Positions 46,798 through 56,184 of a stretch of DNA of 64,000 nucleotides are shown here, piece after piece. The notes beneath the pieces are model-generated. The model worked only from the letters and a program-made list of their open reading frames with translations, was not told the DNA's origin and did not search any database. The stretch is from positions 1 through 64,000 of the forward strand of contig CAWFYS010000009.1 of assembly GCA_963820075.1 (NCBI GenBank). Direction: 5' to 3'. Both the position numbers and the translations under genes were made by a program. Numbering within the stretch: position 1 is the stretch's first letter; every line of letters starts with the position of its first letter. The DNA is from Kumtagia sp963820075. GTDB lineage: Bacteria > Pseudomonadota > Alphaproteobacteria > Rhizobiales > Rhizobiaceae.

Positions 46798-48204
46798 TCA
46801 AAAACTCTTCACGACACTGAGCGACAGGGAAAAATTGTCGAAGTCGCGCGTGGTGTAGTTTGAATCGGAGTTGCGGTATTCCGTTTCGGCGAGCAGGGCC
46901 CAGTCCTGTTGCAGCGGGATGGTGAGGTCGGCGCCGACGTAGAGCTCCCAGTCGTGCTCTGTTTCATCCACGCTGATGATGGGGTCCGGACCCTCGAATT
47001 TGCGGTAGACGAAGCCGGCGCCCGGCGAAAATATCCAGGGCGCGCCGTCGCCGATGAGCGGGGAGAAGGCGAAGCTGGGACCGGCGAAAAACCCGGCTTC
47101 CGTATAGGCGAGGTAGTCGACTTCGGCAAAGTCGTGCTGGACATAGCCATTGGCGAACAGCGCCATGGTCTGGCTGAGGATGTAATTCGCCGTCATGTAT
47201 GCGCGGATTTCGCTGCCGTCGCGTTCGTCGGCCGTCGGCGCCACGCTGCTGTCGTGATAGTCGCGGTAGCGGTATTCGAGCGACGTCGTCCAGAGGAAGC
47301 CAGGCTTGGGCTGCATCACCAGCCGGGCGCCGGCGCCGCCGCCCGACGAATAGAACTGACCGTCAAGATAGATGGCCGATCCGATTGCGTAGACGCCGAG
47401 CGCGGCGTTGTCGATGCCGAAGCGCCCAAGGTCGAAGGCGGGCCCCACGGTCACCTCGGCCAGCGCCATATCGAGTTCGTTGAGCGAGAACTGCTTGGAG
47501 CCGTAAGCCACCAGATCGGCCTCGATCGTGTCTCCCTGCGAGGCCAGCTGGTGTGACACATGGAAGACACCCGCCCCATAGACGTTGCCGTCCGCCTTGC
47601 CTTGCGCGTTCGGATCGAGAATGAAGGGAATGCCGTTCAGCACGATGATGCCGCCGGTCGGCGCGCGATTGGCGTTGGACTGGTAACGTATGCCGGTCCG
47701 GATTTGCCCGGTGAAGCGGGTCGGCTTGCTGGCATCTTCGATTTCCGAAAGATACTGATCGACCTTCGAGCGCACTTCCTCCGGTATGTCCGGCCCGGCA
47801 ACGGCCAACTCGAGATAGCTGCGCGCCGTTTCGAAAGCCGACAGGCGATAATAGAGAACGCCCAGCTCGAGTTGAAGCCGCGGCAAGCCCGGCGCGAAAA
47901 TCAGCATGCGCTCAAGCGTGCTGACTGCGGCTTCCAGGTCGCCCACCTGCACCGACAGCGCCGCATATTCGAAGGCGGCGTCGAGATCGTCCGGCTTCTC
48001 CAGCATGCGCTGGAAGAGTGAAGTGCGCCTGGTCTGGACTTCATCAATATTGACGCCGGGCTGCGGCTGCACTGCAGACTTTACTTCGGGCGTAGCGCTT
48101 TGTGCAAAGGTACTTCCGCCATTAATAGAAATGGCCAAGCCCAGAACGATAAAGCACGCACATGCCCTCACGGACCGCCCTACTGCTAAATCTTGAGGTT
48201 GCAA
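46798..48204 (-). CDS. TPR plus outer-membrane beta-barrel protein (DUF560/Slam-like)
   Basis: 468 residues. A signal peptide (about 12-38, CFIVLGLAISINGGSTFAQS), TPR helices (about 55-150: DLDAAFEYAALSVQVGDLEA, FETARSYLELAVAGP) and a barrel (about 165-468) with alternating strands such as FTGQIRTGIRYQSNANRAPT and FLWTTSLEYRYRDY, closing at VVKSF with the terminal Phe read by the Bam machinery. N-terminal TPR joined to a 14-strand-type barrel is the Slam plan. Slam moves TbpB-like cargo to the surface (type XI secretion), and the next gene encodes such a cargo. First codon TTG 48204, or GTG 48171 preceded by AGGGCGG. Confidence 0.8.
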   Translation of the reverse strand: MQPQDLAVGRSVRACACFIVLGLAISINGGSTFAQSATPEVKSAVQPQPGVNIDEVQTRRTSLFQRMLEKPDDLDAAFEYAALSVQVGDLEAAVSTLERMLIFAPGLPRLQLELGVLYYRLSAFETARSYLELAVAGPDIPEEVRSKVDQYLSEIEDASKPTRFTGQIRTGIRYQSNANRAPTGGIIVLNGIPFILDPNAQGKADGNVYGAGVFHVSHQLASQGDTIEADLVAYGSKQFSLNELDMALAEVTVGPAFDLGRFGIDNAALGVYAIGSAIYLDGQFYSSGGGAGARLVMQPKPGFLWTTSLEYRYRDYHDSSVAPTADERDGSEIRAYMTANYILSQTMALFANGYVQHDFAEVDYLAYTEAGFFAGPSFAFSPLIGDGAPWIFSPGAGFVYRKFEGPDPIISVDETEHDWELYVGADLTIPLQQDWALLAETEYRNSDSNYTTRDFDNFSLSLSVVKSF

Positions 48205-48747
48205 GAGTCTATCCAGACCTGCTGGAAGTCAATTGCGGGCCAAAAAATTCAATATGCTGTTGCTGAATCGCGACACTGATCATCTTATCTAAATATTAAC
48301 CTAAGATAGGCTGCCGCTTTTTTAGCCATCCTGGGATTAAAGTTACGCGGTAGCAACAAAGTTGCTTGCCCTGCCGCGATCAGCCCTGATCCCCGAATCC
48401 TGCAGGCGAACGTCAGCGATTCAGGCCGATTCGCTATCCCGGACCGGGGCGGAGGTCCCGGCGCGCGCCGGGACGAGCAGCAGACCTGCGCCGCGACGAA
48501 GGCCATACGAGAGCACTATGTCGCCGCCCGTGCCACCAAAATCGCAGCCGGAATGGCGATGACCGCCCGTGCGGTTTGAATGGAGATGATCGTAGCTCGC
48601 AGGTTCCGGAAAAGTGTCTCACGGTTTTCCGGAACCTGCTTAGACCTGATAAACAACAAACTCCCGATCGAGGCGATACTGTTGAAAAATCAGCCCCGCC
48701 GCAATCGAGAGGAATGCCGTTGCATCACGCGGTCAACGTATCGCTTA
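48205..48747. other. intergenic region upstream of the TPR/barrel operon
   Basis: No gene seen. AT-rich CTTATCTAAATATTAACC near 48285-48302 (transcribed leftward) is a candidate promoter for the operon. A repeat copy lies at 48601-48643. Confidence 0.5.
48601..48643 (-). repeat. dispersed palindromic repeat, short inverted copy
   Basis: AGGTTCCGGAAAAGTGTCTC followed by ACGGTTTTCCGGAACCTGCT and TAG is the reverse complement of the 35366-35436 core. Its own arms AGGTTCCGGAAAA and TTTTCCGGAACCT are perfectly complementary, so it can form a strong hairpin. Confidence 0.7.
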
Positions 48748-49770
48748 TCAATACCCGGCTTCCTCCAGGAGTCTGCGAAGGCCGCTCGAGTCCAACTGGT
48801 CGGGGTTGGTATCGCTCGAATACGAGAAGCGGTCGGGCACCGGTTTGGCGCCCACGGTCTCCGCCAGCGGCTTGCGGGCGAAATCGTCGAAGGCTGGCTC
48901 GATCGCGTAGCGGCTGCCGAGATCGACCGTCTTGTGGGCGTCGTCCACCGCAATCATCACCTCATGCAGCTTTTCGCCAGGCCGGATACCGACAACATGG
49001 GTCCTGCAGTTGGGCGCGATCACCTTGGCGAGCTGCACGATGTTCACGCTGGGGATCTTCGGCACGAAGACTTCGCCGCCCTGCATGATCGGAAAGCTTG
49101 ACAGCACGAAGTCGACGCCTTGTTCGAGCGTGATCCAAAAGCGTGTCATGCGCTCGTCGGTGATAGGAATGTCGGCGTTCTTTCTGGCGAGCGCGGCGAA
49201 GAACGGCACCACGGAGCCGCGCGAGCCGATGACGTTGCCGTATCGCACGACAGCGAATCGGGTCTTACGGCCACGGCCAACCAGATTGTTCGCCGCGACG
49301 AACGACTTGTCCGAGGCGAGCTTCGTCGCGCCATAGAGATTGATCGGGTTGCAGGCCTTGTCCGTCGACAATGCAATGACCTTTTCGACAGCATTGTCGA
49401 GCGCGGCCGCAATTACGTTCTCGGCGCCTACAATATTGGTCTTGATACACTCCATTGGGTTGTATTCGGCGGCCGGCACTTGCTTCAGAGCAGCCGCGTG
49501 GACAACGTAATCGATATTGCGCGTGGCCATCCGAAGCCGGTCCTGGTCACGCACGTCGCCGATGAAGAAACGCACCGAATGCAGTTTCTCTTCGGGGAAT
49601 TTCTGGCGAAGCGACTGCTGCATCTCATATTGCTTCAGCTCGTCTCGCGAGTATACGATGATCCTGTCCGGAGCACTGGTCGAAAGCACGCGGCTGATGA
49701 AGGCCCGGCCAAAAGAACCGGTGCCGCCGGTAACAAGAATGTTCCGGTTATTCAAGTCGATAAACTGCAT
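48748..49770 (-). CDS. pseB: UDP-GlcNAc 4,6-dehydratase (inverting) PseB
   Basis: 340 residues. Rossmann motif ILVTGGTGSFGRAFISRVL, LHSVRFFIGDVRDQDRLRMA, and catalytic residues in ALSTDKACNPINLYGATKL (the modified Tyr/Lys region of the PseB/FlaA1 group). It produces UDP-2-acetamido-2,6-dideoxy-L-arabino-hexos-4-ulose, the first step to pseudaminic acid. I take the ATG at 49770; ATG 49794 would add eight residues. It diverges from pseC. Confidence 0.92.
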   Translation of the reverse strand: MQFIDLNNRNILVTGGTGSFGRAFISRVLSTSAPDRIIVYSRDELKQYEMQQSLRQKFPEEKLHSVRFFIGDVRDQDRLRMATRNIDYVVHAAALKQVPAAEYNPMECIKTNIVGAENVIAAALDNAVEKVIALSTDKACNPINLYGATKLASDKSFVAANNLVGRGRKTRFAVVRYGNVIGSRGSVVPFFAALARKNADIPITDERMTRFWITLEQGVDFVLSSFPIMQGGEVFVPKIPSVNIVQLAKVIAPNCRTHVVGIRPGEKLHEVMIAVDDAHKTVDLGSRYAIEPAFDDFARKPLAETVGAKPVPDRFSYSSDTNPDQLDSSGLRRLLEEAGY

Positions 49771-50124
49771 TGCTAACTCATTTCGGGCCGACATGGATCA
49801 TGAAGCAGGCGGACTGCTTCGGGCTTAGGTGACGAATCTCAGGCGAGGCACTAACCCGGAATGCGGCAACGTGCCCTTCAACAGCCGGTTGAATCCAAAG
49901 TCAATATGGTTGGCGTCGGCGAGACCCGAACTCGAAAAAAAAAATCGGTAGCTTGCTTCGAACGCACATCGTAAAGGACCCTGGGATATTGTCGACCGCG
50001 AAGGGCGAAGCAATAGTCCGACCGCTTCCGCCACCCGGCAAAGTGGTGGACTCCATATCGGATCGACCGATCCCATTTGAAACCACTGATAGATATTTGC
50101 TCCAGCAACGCGGAGTTCGACACA
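49771..50124. other. pseB-pseC divergent intergenic region
   Basis: No gene seen. It should hold both promoters. An A10 run sits at about 49937-49946. GGATATTGTCGACCGCGAAG and the AT-rich TGATAGATATTTGC before pseC are the only candidate control sequences. Confidence 0.45.
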
Positions 50125-51318
50125 ATGTTACCTTACGGCCGGCAATCCATCAGCGACGACGACATCAAGGCGGTCGTCGACGTCCTGCGCGGCGACTATC
50201 TGACGACCGGCCCGTCGGTCGGCATCTTCGAGACCGCGCTCGCGGAAATCGTCGGCGCCAGGCACGCGATCGCATGTTCCAATGGCACAGCCGCGCTGCA
50301 TCTCGCCAGCCTGGCAATCGGCCTGCGGCCCGGCGACCAGGTGATCGTCCCTTCGATCTCGTTCGTGGCAACGGCGAACGGGCCTCGGCTCGCCGGCGCC
50401 GACATCGTTTTCGCCGATGTCGATCCCGACACCGCGCTGCTTACGCCGGCAACCCTTGAAGAGGCCCTGTCGCGCGCCGACCCAGAGCGGCTGAAGGCTG
50501 TATTCGTGGTCCATATGGGCGGCAATCCGGCGGCGATGGCCGGCATTTCCGCGATCGCACGGTCACGCGGCCTGAAAATCATCGAAGACGCCTGTCATGC
50601 TCTGGGCACCTTGTCGCAAGGTGACGAACCATGGCGCGTCGGCGATTGCGCTTATTCGGATTGCGCGGTGTTTTCGTTCCATCCGGTCAAGACCATTACG
50701 ACCGGCGAGGGCGGCGCCATCACGACCAATGACGATGCCCTCGCCCGCCGCATGCGGCTGGAACGCAATCACGGCCTGGAGCGCGAGCGCGGGGGATTCG
50801 GCAATGATGCGCTGGCCTTCGATACCGATGGCGCGACCAATCCCTGGTACTACGAATTGACGATGCTCGGGCTGAACTACCGACTGACCGACTTCCAGGC
50901 TGCCCTTGGCACGGCCCAACTGTCGCGGCTGCCCGGATTCATCAATAGCCGCCGCGAGCTGACGACACGCTATCGCGAGGCCGTCGCCAAGCTCAACAGT
51001 GACGCGCTGCGCCTCGTCGAGGCTCCCGCCGGGAGCGATCCGGCGCTTCATCTGATGATCGCGCTCGTCGATTTCGAGGGGCTCGGCATCAGCCGGGCGA
51101 AATTCATGAACAGGCTGCGCGAAATGGGCGTCGGCACGCAGGTGCACTACATTCCGATCCACCGGCAGCCCTACTATATTGAAGCCTCGCGCACGCCGGA
51201 TTTGCCGGGAGCCGACCGCTACTACGCGCGGTGCCTGTCGCTCCCGCTCTTTCCCGCCATGACGAATGCCGACGTGGACAAAGTGGTGGAGGCGCTGCGG
51301 GTGGTAGCCGCGGGCTAA
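50125..51318 (+). CDS. pseC: PLP-dependent UDP-sugar C4 aminotransferase PseC
   Basis: 397 residues of the DegT/DnrJ/EryC1 family: LPYGRQSISDDDIKAVVDVL, CSNGTAALHLASLAIGL, IVPSISFVATANGPRLAGAD, EDACHALG, and the PLP Lys in FHPVKTITTGEGGAITT. It transaminates the PseB product to UDP-4-amino-4,6-dideoxy-AltNAc. The N-terminus and HPVKTITTGEGG are PseC-like. Start ATG 50125; an upstream in-frame ATG at 50077 is less likely. Confidence 0.92.
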   Translation: MLPYGRQSISDDDIKAVVDVLRGDYLTTGPSVGIFETALAEIVGARHAIACSNGTAALHLASLAIGLRPGDQVIVPSISFVATANGPRLAGADIVFADVDPDTALLTPATLEEALSRADPERLKAVFVVHMGGNPAAMAGISAIARSRGLKIIEDACHALGTLSQGDEPWRVGDCAYSDCAVFSFHPVKTITTGEGGAITTNDDALARRMRLERNHGLERERGGFGNDALAFDTDGATNPWYYELTMLGLNYRLTDFQAALGTAQLSRLPGFINSRRELTTRYREAVAKLNSDALRLVEAPAGSDPALHLMIALVDFEGLGISRAKFMNRLREMGVGTQVHYIPIHRQPYYIEASRTPDLPGADRYYARCLSLPLFPAMTNADVDKVVEALRVVAAG

Positions 51319-51323
51319 CGCAA

Positions 51324-51349
51324 GCCGCCCGATTTCGGAATCGGGCGCC
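51324..51349 (+). terminator. hairpin after pseC, like the tolB terminator
   Basis: GCCGCCCGATTTCGGAATCG followed by GGCGCC differs from the tolB palindrome at 25565 in only a few bases, then CTTCTCG. Likely transcription end of pseC. Confidence 0.55.
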
Positions 51350-51615
51350 TTCTCGTTCGCTCTCAGTTTCCGAATCGCTTTTGCCGAAGACCGGGTTCCA
51401 CTTTCCGGTGCGATGCTTTGGCGCGGCGCCCCGCCGCGTCGACGCGTAGGCAGGCCCTGAATCGCGCGAGGGACATTGAACCCGGCTAACTTTCCCGCCG
51501 CGGGCAAGAACCGCGTATATTGCCTTCGACATTTCCCATTGGAGACTGTTGTTTCGGAAGCCGGAACGGAGCGGAAATCACAGGCGGCATTGCCTTGCAA
51601 AGCATGGAGGATGAA

Positions 51616-52509
51616 ATGAGCAAAAATATCATGTTCACCGGCGGCAGCGGCAAGGCAGGGCGCCATGTCGTGCAATATCTGGTCGAGCGTGGGCACCAGG
51701 TACTGAACATCGACCTGAAGCCGCTCGACAATCCGAAAGTCCGCACGCTGATCACCGATATCACCGATAGCGGACAGGCGTTCAATGCGCTGTCGAGCTA
51801 TACGGGCATGCACGAGTTCGATCCGTCGCTCAGGCCCGGCAAGGTCGACGCGCTGGTGCATTTCGCCGCAATTCCGCGCATCATGATCACACCCGACAAC
51901 GAGCTTTTCCGCGTCAACACGCTCGGCACCTACAATGTCGTCGAGGCAGCGGTGAAACTCGGCATTCGCAAGATCGTCATCGCCTCGAGCGAGACCACCT
52001 ATGGCCTCGTCTTCGCCAACGAGCCGCGCGATCCGCACTATCTCCCGCTCGACGAGGAGTATGATGTCGATCCGATGGACAGCTATGCGCTTTCCAAGGT
52101 CGTTAACGAACAGACGGCGCGCGCCTTCGCGCTGCGCAGCGGTTTCGACATTTACGCGCTGCGAATCGGCAACGTCATCGAGCCGCACGAATACGATCTG
52201 TTTCCGAAATGGTTCGCCGATCCCGGCTTCCGCAAGCGGATCGCCTGGAGCTACATCGATGCGCGCGACCTCGGCCAGATCACCCACCTTGCCGTGGAAA
52301 AGGACGGCCTCGGCTACCAGGTGTTCAACGCCGCCAATGACGACTGTTCGTCCGACCTGCCGACAAGGGAACTTGTCGAACGCTTTTATCCCGGCGTAGC
52401 GCTGAAGCGCGAACTCGGCGAATATGAAACGCTGCTGTCCAACCGCAAGGCAAAGCATGTGCTCGGCTTTCGCGAGGAGCACAATTGGCGCAAATATGTG
52501 CGGCGATAG
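51616..52509 (+). CDS. NAD-dependent nucleotide-sugar epimerase/dehydratase
   Basis: 297 residues, extended SDR: IMFTGGSGKAGRHVVQYLVE, FAAIPRIMITPDNELFRVNT, catalytic Tyr/Lys in DSYALSKVVNE, then RIGNVIEPHEYDLFP. Similar to UDP-glucose 4-epimerase-like proteins that act on sugars or sugar acids; substrate unknown. Start ATG 51616 has GGAGG just upstream. The next gene follows 84 bp downstream and also belongs to sugar-acid/hydroxyacid metabolism, so they may work together. Confidence 0.85.
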   Translation: MSKNIMFTGGSGKAGRHVVQYLVERGHQVLNIDLKPLDNPKVRTLITDITDSGQAFNALSSYTGMHEFDPSLRPGKVDALVHFAAIPRIMITPDNELFRVNTLGTYNVVEAAVKLGIRKIVIASSETTYGLVFANEPRDPHYLPLDEEYDVDPMDSYALSKVVNEQTARAFALRSGFDIYALRIGNVIEPHEYDLFPKWFADPGFRKRIAWSYIDARDLGQITHLAVEKDGLGYQVFNAANDDCSSDLPTRELVERFYPGVALKRELGEYETLLSNRKAKHVLGFREEHNWRKYVRR

Positions 52510-52593
52510 CGCAGTGGTCGGTGCGCTCGTTCGGGGCCGCGTTCTTCGGTGAAACGGGGCGTGACGTGATCGGCCGGAACTGAGGAGAACCAC

Positions 52594-53520
52594 ATGACCA
52601 GCGCGACGGATGAACGGATCGGCTTTATCGGGGTCGGCCTGATGGGCCACGGAATTGCGAGGAACATCGTCGACAAGGGTTTCGCCCTGACATTCCTTGG
52701 CCGCAGAAACCGCAAACCGGCCGATGATCTGGCGGCCCGCGGCGCCGTCGAGGTGTCGACGATCGGGGAGGTCGCGGCGCGTTCGACGATTGTCTTTCTC
52801 TGCGTGACCGGATCACGCGAAGTCGAGGAGATCGTTCGCGGCGCCGGCGGCCTGAAGGGAGCGCTGAAGTCCGGCTCCGTCATCGTCGACTGCTCGACGT
52901 CGGACCCTACCTCGACCGCGGCGCTGGCGGCTGAACTTGCACCGCTCGGCATAGAATACGCCGATGCCCCGCTGGGCGGCACGCCCCAGCAGGCCTGGGA
53001 AGGCACGCTGGGCGCGATGGTGGGCGCAAGCGACGCCGTGTTCGCCCGGCTGAGACCTGTCGTCGAGACCTGGGCTGACAAGGTCGTGCATGTCGGGGTT
53101 ACCGGCGACGGTCACCGCATGAAGCTTCTCAACAATTTCCTGTCGCTCGGCTATGCCGCAATCTATTCAGAAGCGCTGGCGCTTGCCCGGAAAGTCGGAA
53201 TTTCGCCGGCGCGTTTCGACGCCGTGATCCGCGGCGGCCGCATGGATTGCGGCTTTTACCAGACCTTCATGCGCTGGACCCTGGAAGGCGACCGCGAGGC
53301 GCACAAATTCACCATCGCGAATGCCTTCAAGGATCTCAAATATCTGGAATCGATGGCCAACTCGGTCGGCATGGCGAACCCGCTCGGCAACGCCGCCAAG
53401 AATTCCTTCGCCGCCGCCTTCGCGGCGGGAGCCGCCGAGCAGTTCGTGCCTATGCTGGCGACCCATATCGGCCGGCTCAACGGCGTGGACCTTGCGCCGC
53501 CGTCGAAGCCAACGGCGTAG
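52594..53520 (+). CDS. beta-hydroxyacid dehydrogenase (6-phosphogluconate/hydroxyisobutyrate type)
   Basis: 308 residues: IGFIGVGLMGHGIARNIVDK, FLCVTGSREVEEIVRGAGGL, DCSTSDPTSTAALAAEL, YADAPLGGTPQQAWEGTLG and the catalytic Lys in HRMKLLNNFLSLGYAAIYSE. This is the 3-hydroxyisobutyrate / tartronate semialdehyde reductase family; the exact acid is unknown. Start ATG 52594 follows GAGGAGAACC. Confidence 0.88.
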   Translation: MTSATDERIGFIGVGLMGHGIARNIVDKGFALTFLGRRNRKPADDLAARGAVEVSTIGEVAARSTIVFLCVTGSREVEEIVRGAGGLKGALKSGSVIVDCSTSDPTSTAALAAELAPLGIEYADAPLGGTPQQAWEGTLGAMVGASDAVFARLRPVVETWADKVVHVGVTGDGHRMKLLNNFLSLGYAAIYSEALALARKVGISPARFDAVIRGGRMDCGFYQTFMRWTLEGDREAHKFTIANAFKDLKYLESMANSVGMANPLGNAAKNSFAAAFAAGAAEQFVPMLATHIGRLNGVDLAPPSKPTA

Positions 53521-53669
53521 ACCGCGCTGTTCGATCACCAGCATTGACGGCCCGGTCGGGCTTTATGCCTGCCGGGAAGGCTCCGCGCTTGAACAGAGCC
53601 GAACGCGGACTATGGCGAAACGCACATGGCTCGAAGGAATACAGCAGCATCCAGACGCGACAGCTGAAT

Positions 53670-54602
53670 TCAAGGGACCTTGCTGCCAAGCTGATCTACT
53701 AGTTCACCGACAAAACGCTGGTGGATGCCGGGATTGCCGGCAAGTTGCTTCAGGTGATCAACGAAGGTTTGGGCTCCTATCGATGCGACTTGATTAAACT
53801 TCCACCCCGACGCCGGTGCCAGGAACTCTATCTGGACCCCGTTCATCATGAGCCAGTACCCAAGCGAACTATGCGCTGAAAATTTACCCGTACCTTCCAT
53901 AAGAGGTAGACCCGGCACGTTCGATTCCTTTCGTGCCCATAATGACGCATAAATCTCCATTGCCTGCGGACTGGCAACCGCGAAGTTATCGTCGACCAAG
54001 GGCATTTGCGAATCATACATCGGGCCCTTTTTTATATGCACTACCTTTGGGGTTGAGAGACAGTTCTCCACCGCATTGATAACTGCTTGTTTGTCTAAAT
54101 TGAAACTTAGATCCGGTCTGATTCTAACAAAACAATCGTATTGATCAGTGTTGCGCGCTGCGAAAAAGATCTTGGCCAACTTAAAAAACATTCTAGATTG
54201 GTTGCTTTCAAAACGCGGTGTAGATACACCTTCGACGTCTACCTCACACCACTTCGTCTGAAATTCTTGACGGACCTGGTCGTAAGCAACACTTTCCCCG
54301 ACATTTATGTGATATTTTACTGCAAACTCTTCAGCGGAAATATTATATTTAATTGCCGCTTGATGAATAGTCGATCTAATGTCTGGATCATAGCCCCTGA
54401 GAGACGTAAGGTGCGGCGGCGGCGCACCACGAACACTCCAAGTAGTAACGAATACATCCACATCAAAATTTTCTTTGAGGTATTTTTCAGCAAACGCGGC
54501 AGAAAACTGGCAATTCCTAAGTTGCCCAGACACCAGTAAAGCTACCTTTCTTCTTCTATTCGCACTCGCAAACTTCAAATCAGCTTCCTTGGGGGCAGGC
54601 AC
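53670..54602 (-). CDS. glycosyltransferase-like protein of unknown specificity
   Basis: About 310 residues. Motifs: VALLVSGQLRNCQFSAAFAE, then DVDVFVTTWSVRGAP, YDCFVRIRPDLSFNLDKQAV and ADDNF-like VDDNFAVASPQAMEIYASLW. Proteins with this G-Q-x-R ... D-V-F-V ... R-x-R-P-D-L order occur in surface-polysaccharide clusters and are probably glycosyltransferases. AT-rich against neighbours. The start is uncertain: GTG 54602 lacks a good site, but the frame stays open up to about 54705 behind GAGGAG. Confidence 0.55.
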   Translation of the reverse strand: MPAPKEADLKFASANRRRKVALLVSGQLRNCQFSAAFAEKYLKENFDVDVFVTTWSVRGAPPPHLTSLRGYDPDIRSTIHQAAIKYNISAEEFAVKYHINVGESVAYDQVRQEFQTKWCEVDVEGVSTPRFESNQSRMFFKLAKIFFAARNTDQYDCFVRIRPDLSFNLDKQAVINAVENCLSTPKVVHIKKGPMYDSQMPLVDDNFAVASPQAMEIYASLWARKESNVPGLPLMEGTGKFSAHSSLGYWLMMNGVQIEFLAPASGWKFNQVASIGAQTFVDHLKQLAGNPGIHQRFVGELVDQLGSKVP

Positions 54603-54678
54603 GCGGTAGGGAACAATTTGCGTCTGCCCGCCTGTATACTCCTCTAAGATACGTCGCCTAACTTGATCACTTTCTGAT

Positions 54679-55293
54679 TTATCTACAGATTTCGGCAGAG
54701 TATCTTTTTATAAATTCCAAAGACGTGGTACGATCCCTCTCTGCGAGGCTAACCGTCACCAGATACAGACAAAATAGATATTGCGTTCCGACTTTTTGCC
54801 TTGGTGATGTATCGAAGAAACCGTCAAAAATATCCTTCGGCTTAATATGCTCTCTAAATACATAGAATATTTTACGGTGGTCGACGACCGACACCTCTTC
54901 CATAGCCGATTTTAGATAGAGAGTTATCTATATCACTCAAAATCCGGTCGTGATGATTTATTATTAGATAAGAAAGGATATTCATCGCCTTTCTTTTGTC
55001 ACTATCTACGTTGAGATAAACAATCGTCGAACAACTGGGTATAAGCTGTCGTAAATGGCTTTGTAGAGTCCCTTGTCACCGACACCCGAACGATAGGCAA
55101 AGGCATAAAAGACGACATTGCTGCGAATAAAATATCTTGAAAAGAACCTATGATGCGGCATTGTCGACTTCGTCGCTCTCCATCGCTTCCGGTTAATTGT
55201 ATCTAGAAATGCTTTATAGTTTTCTGCCGAGGTATTACTAGACAGTCGTGACAGTTCTCTGGCGAGGTCTTTCGTATTCATATTTTCACTCAT
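54679..55293 (-). pseudogene. AT-rich hypothetical protein broken by two frameshifts
   Basis: Three adjacent fragments join with single-base shifts: MSENMNTKDLARELSRLSSN ... LYKAIYDSLYPVV (to about 55020), VYLNVDSDKRKAMNILSYLI ... DIDNSLSKI (to about 54915) and MEEVSVVDHRKIFYVFREHI ... RYSAEICR. Joined, they make about 205 residues. No family recognised. Local GC is far below the surrounding genes, as for 53670-54602, so the pair looks imported. It may be real or an error artefact. Confidence 0.5.
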
Positions 55294-55452
55294 ACCTTGT
55301 AGACTTTGGTTTTATATTTTTTTTCTTGTTGGATCGAGGAGATAGATGTCTTCGGTTGTCTTTTTTGGAAAGAAGTCTTATTTTGTCCGCGGTCGCTCCA
55401 AATAACGTTGCAGTTTCCCTCAACGTCTGCTCTGAGACCGTTGGCGTCCAGC

Positions 55453-56184
55453 CTACCAGTCGAAGGCGCCTAGTGACCGACGTTTCAGACTTTCATATTC
55501 GGCCGGCACGCCTGAAAGGATGACCTTGTCAGGCGGCGCCTCCCGCCAGCCAATTCTCCGACCGTCCGCGATGAGATGATTGTATAGCGGCGCGACGAAA
55601 AGCTCATGCGAGGCCGGCGCCCTTCTTTCGGCGGCCAGGGCTTCGAGGAAAAGTCTCGCCTCCTTGAAGTAGTAGATTCCGGTGCAGCAGCGATCGGAAA
55701 TTCGCTGCTTTTCGGCGCAGCGGATGACGCGGCTACCGTCCATGGGGTCCAATTCGACGAAGGACCAGCCGGTTCCAGGAGCTTCGAACGTCTCCAGCCA
55801 TCCGTCCTCGCCAGGGACATCCTCCATATCGAAGCCGGGCCGCATCGTATCGATATTGAAGATCAGAATCGGCTCTTGCGCGGGTACATTCGTCAACTTG
55901 AGGCCACATTCCACGGTCTCGGCTTGACCGGCCGTCGGAGCATCGAGCAGACAGACCTTGGCCGCGCCGAGCCCTAACTCCGCCAGCCGCTGCTTGAGAA
56001 ATTCCCCGGTTCCTTTCACGTCCCTGGCGACGAACAGGAAATCGGTGCGGTCAAACAACCGGCGCATGGAAAGCACCGTCCAGTCGAAGAGGGGCCGTCC
56101 TTCGAGGGGCAGCATGTATTTCGGCTGTTCGTAGCCCGCGGCAAGGAAACGCCGGCTTTCGCCAGCCATCGGAAAAACGATCAT
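55453..56184 (-). CDS. sugar-phosphate nucleotidyltransferase-like protein
   Basis: 243 residues. MIVFPMAGESRRFLAAGYEQ then PKYMLPLEGRPLFDW is the nucleotidyltransferase signature (G-x-S-x-R-F ... P-K-x-x-L). NIDTMRPGF is the metal-binding Asp region. It likely activates a sugar for a capsule-like glycan. It overlaps the upstream gene by 4 nt (56181-56184), so translation is coupled. Confidence 0.8.
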   Translation of the reverse strand: MIVFPMAGESRRFLAAGYEQPKYMLPLEGRPLFDWTVLSMRRLFDRTDFLFVARDVKGTGEFLKQRLAELGLGAAKVCLLDAPTAGQAETVECGLKLTNVPAQEPILIFNIDTMRPGFDMEDVPGEDGWLETFEAPGTGWSFVELDPMDGSRVIRCAEKQRISDRCCTGIYYFKEARLFLEALAAERRAPASHELFVAPLYNHLIADGRRIGWREAPPDKVILSGVPAEYESLKRRSLGAFDW

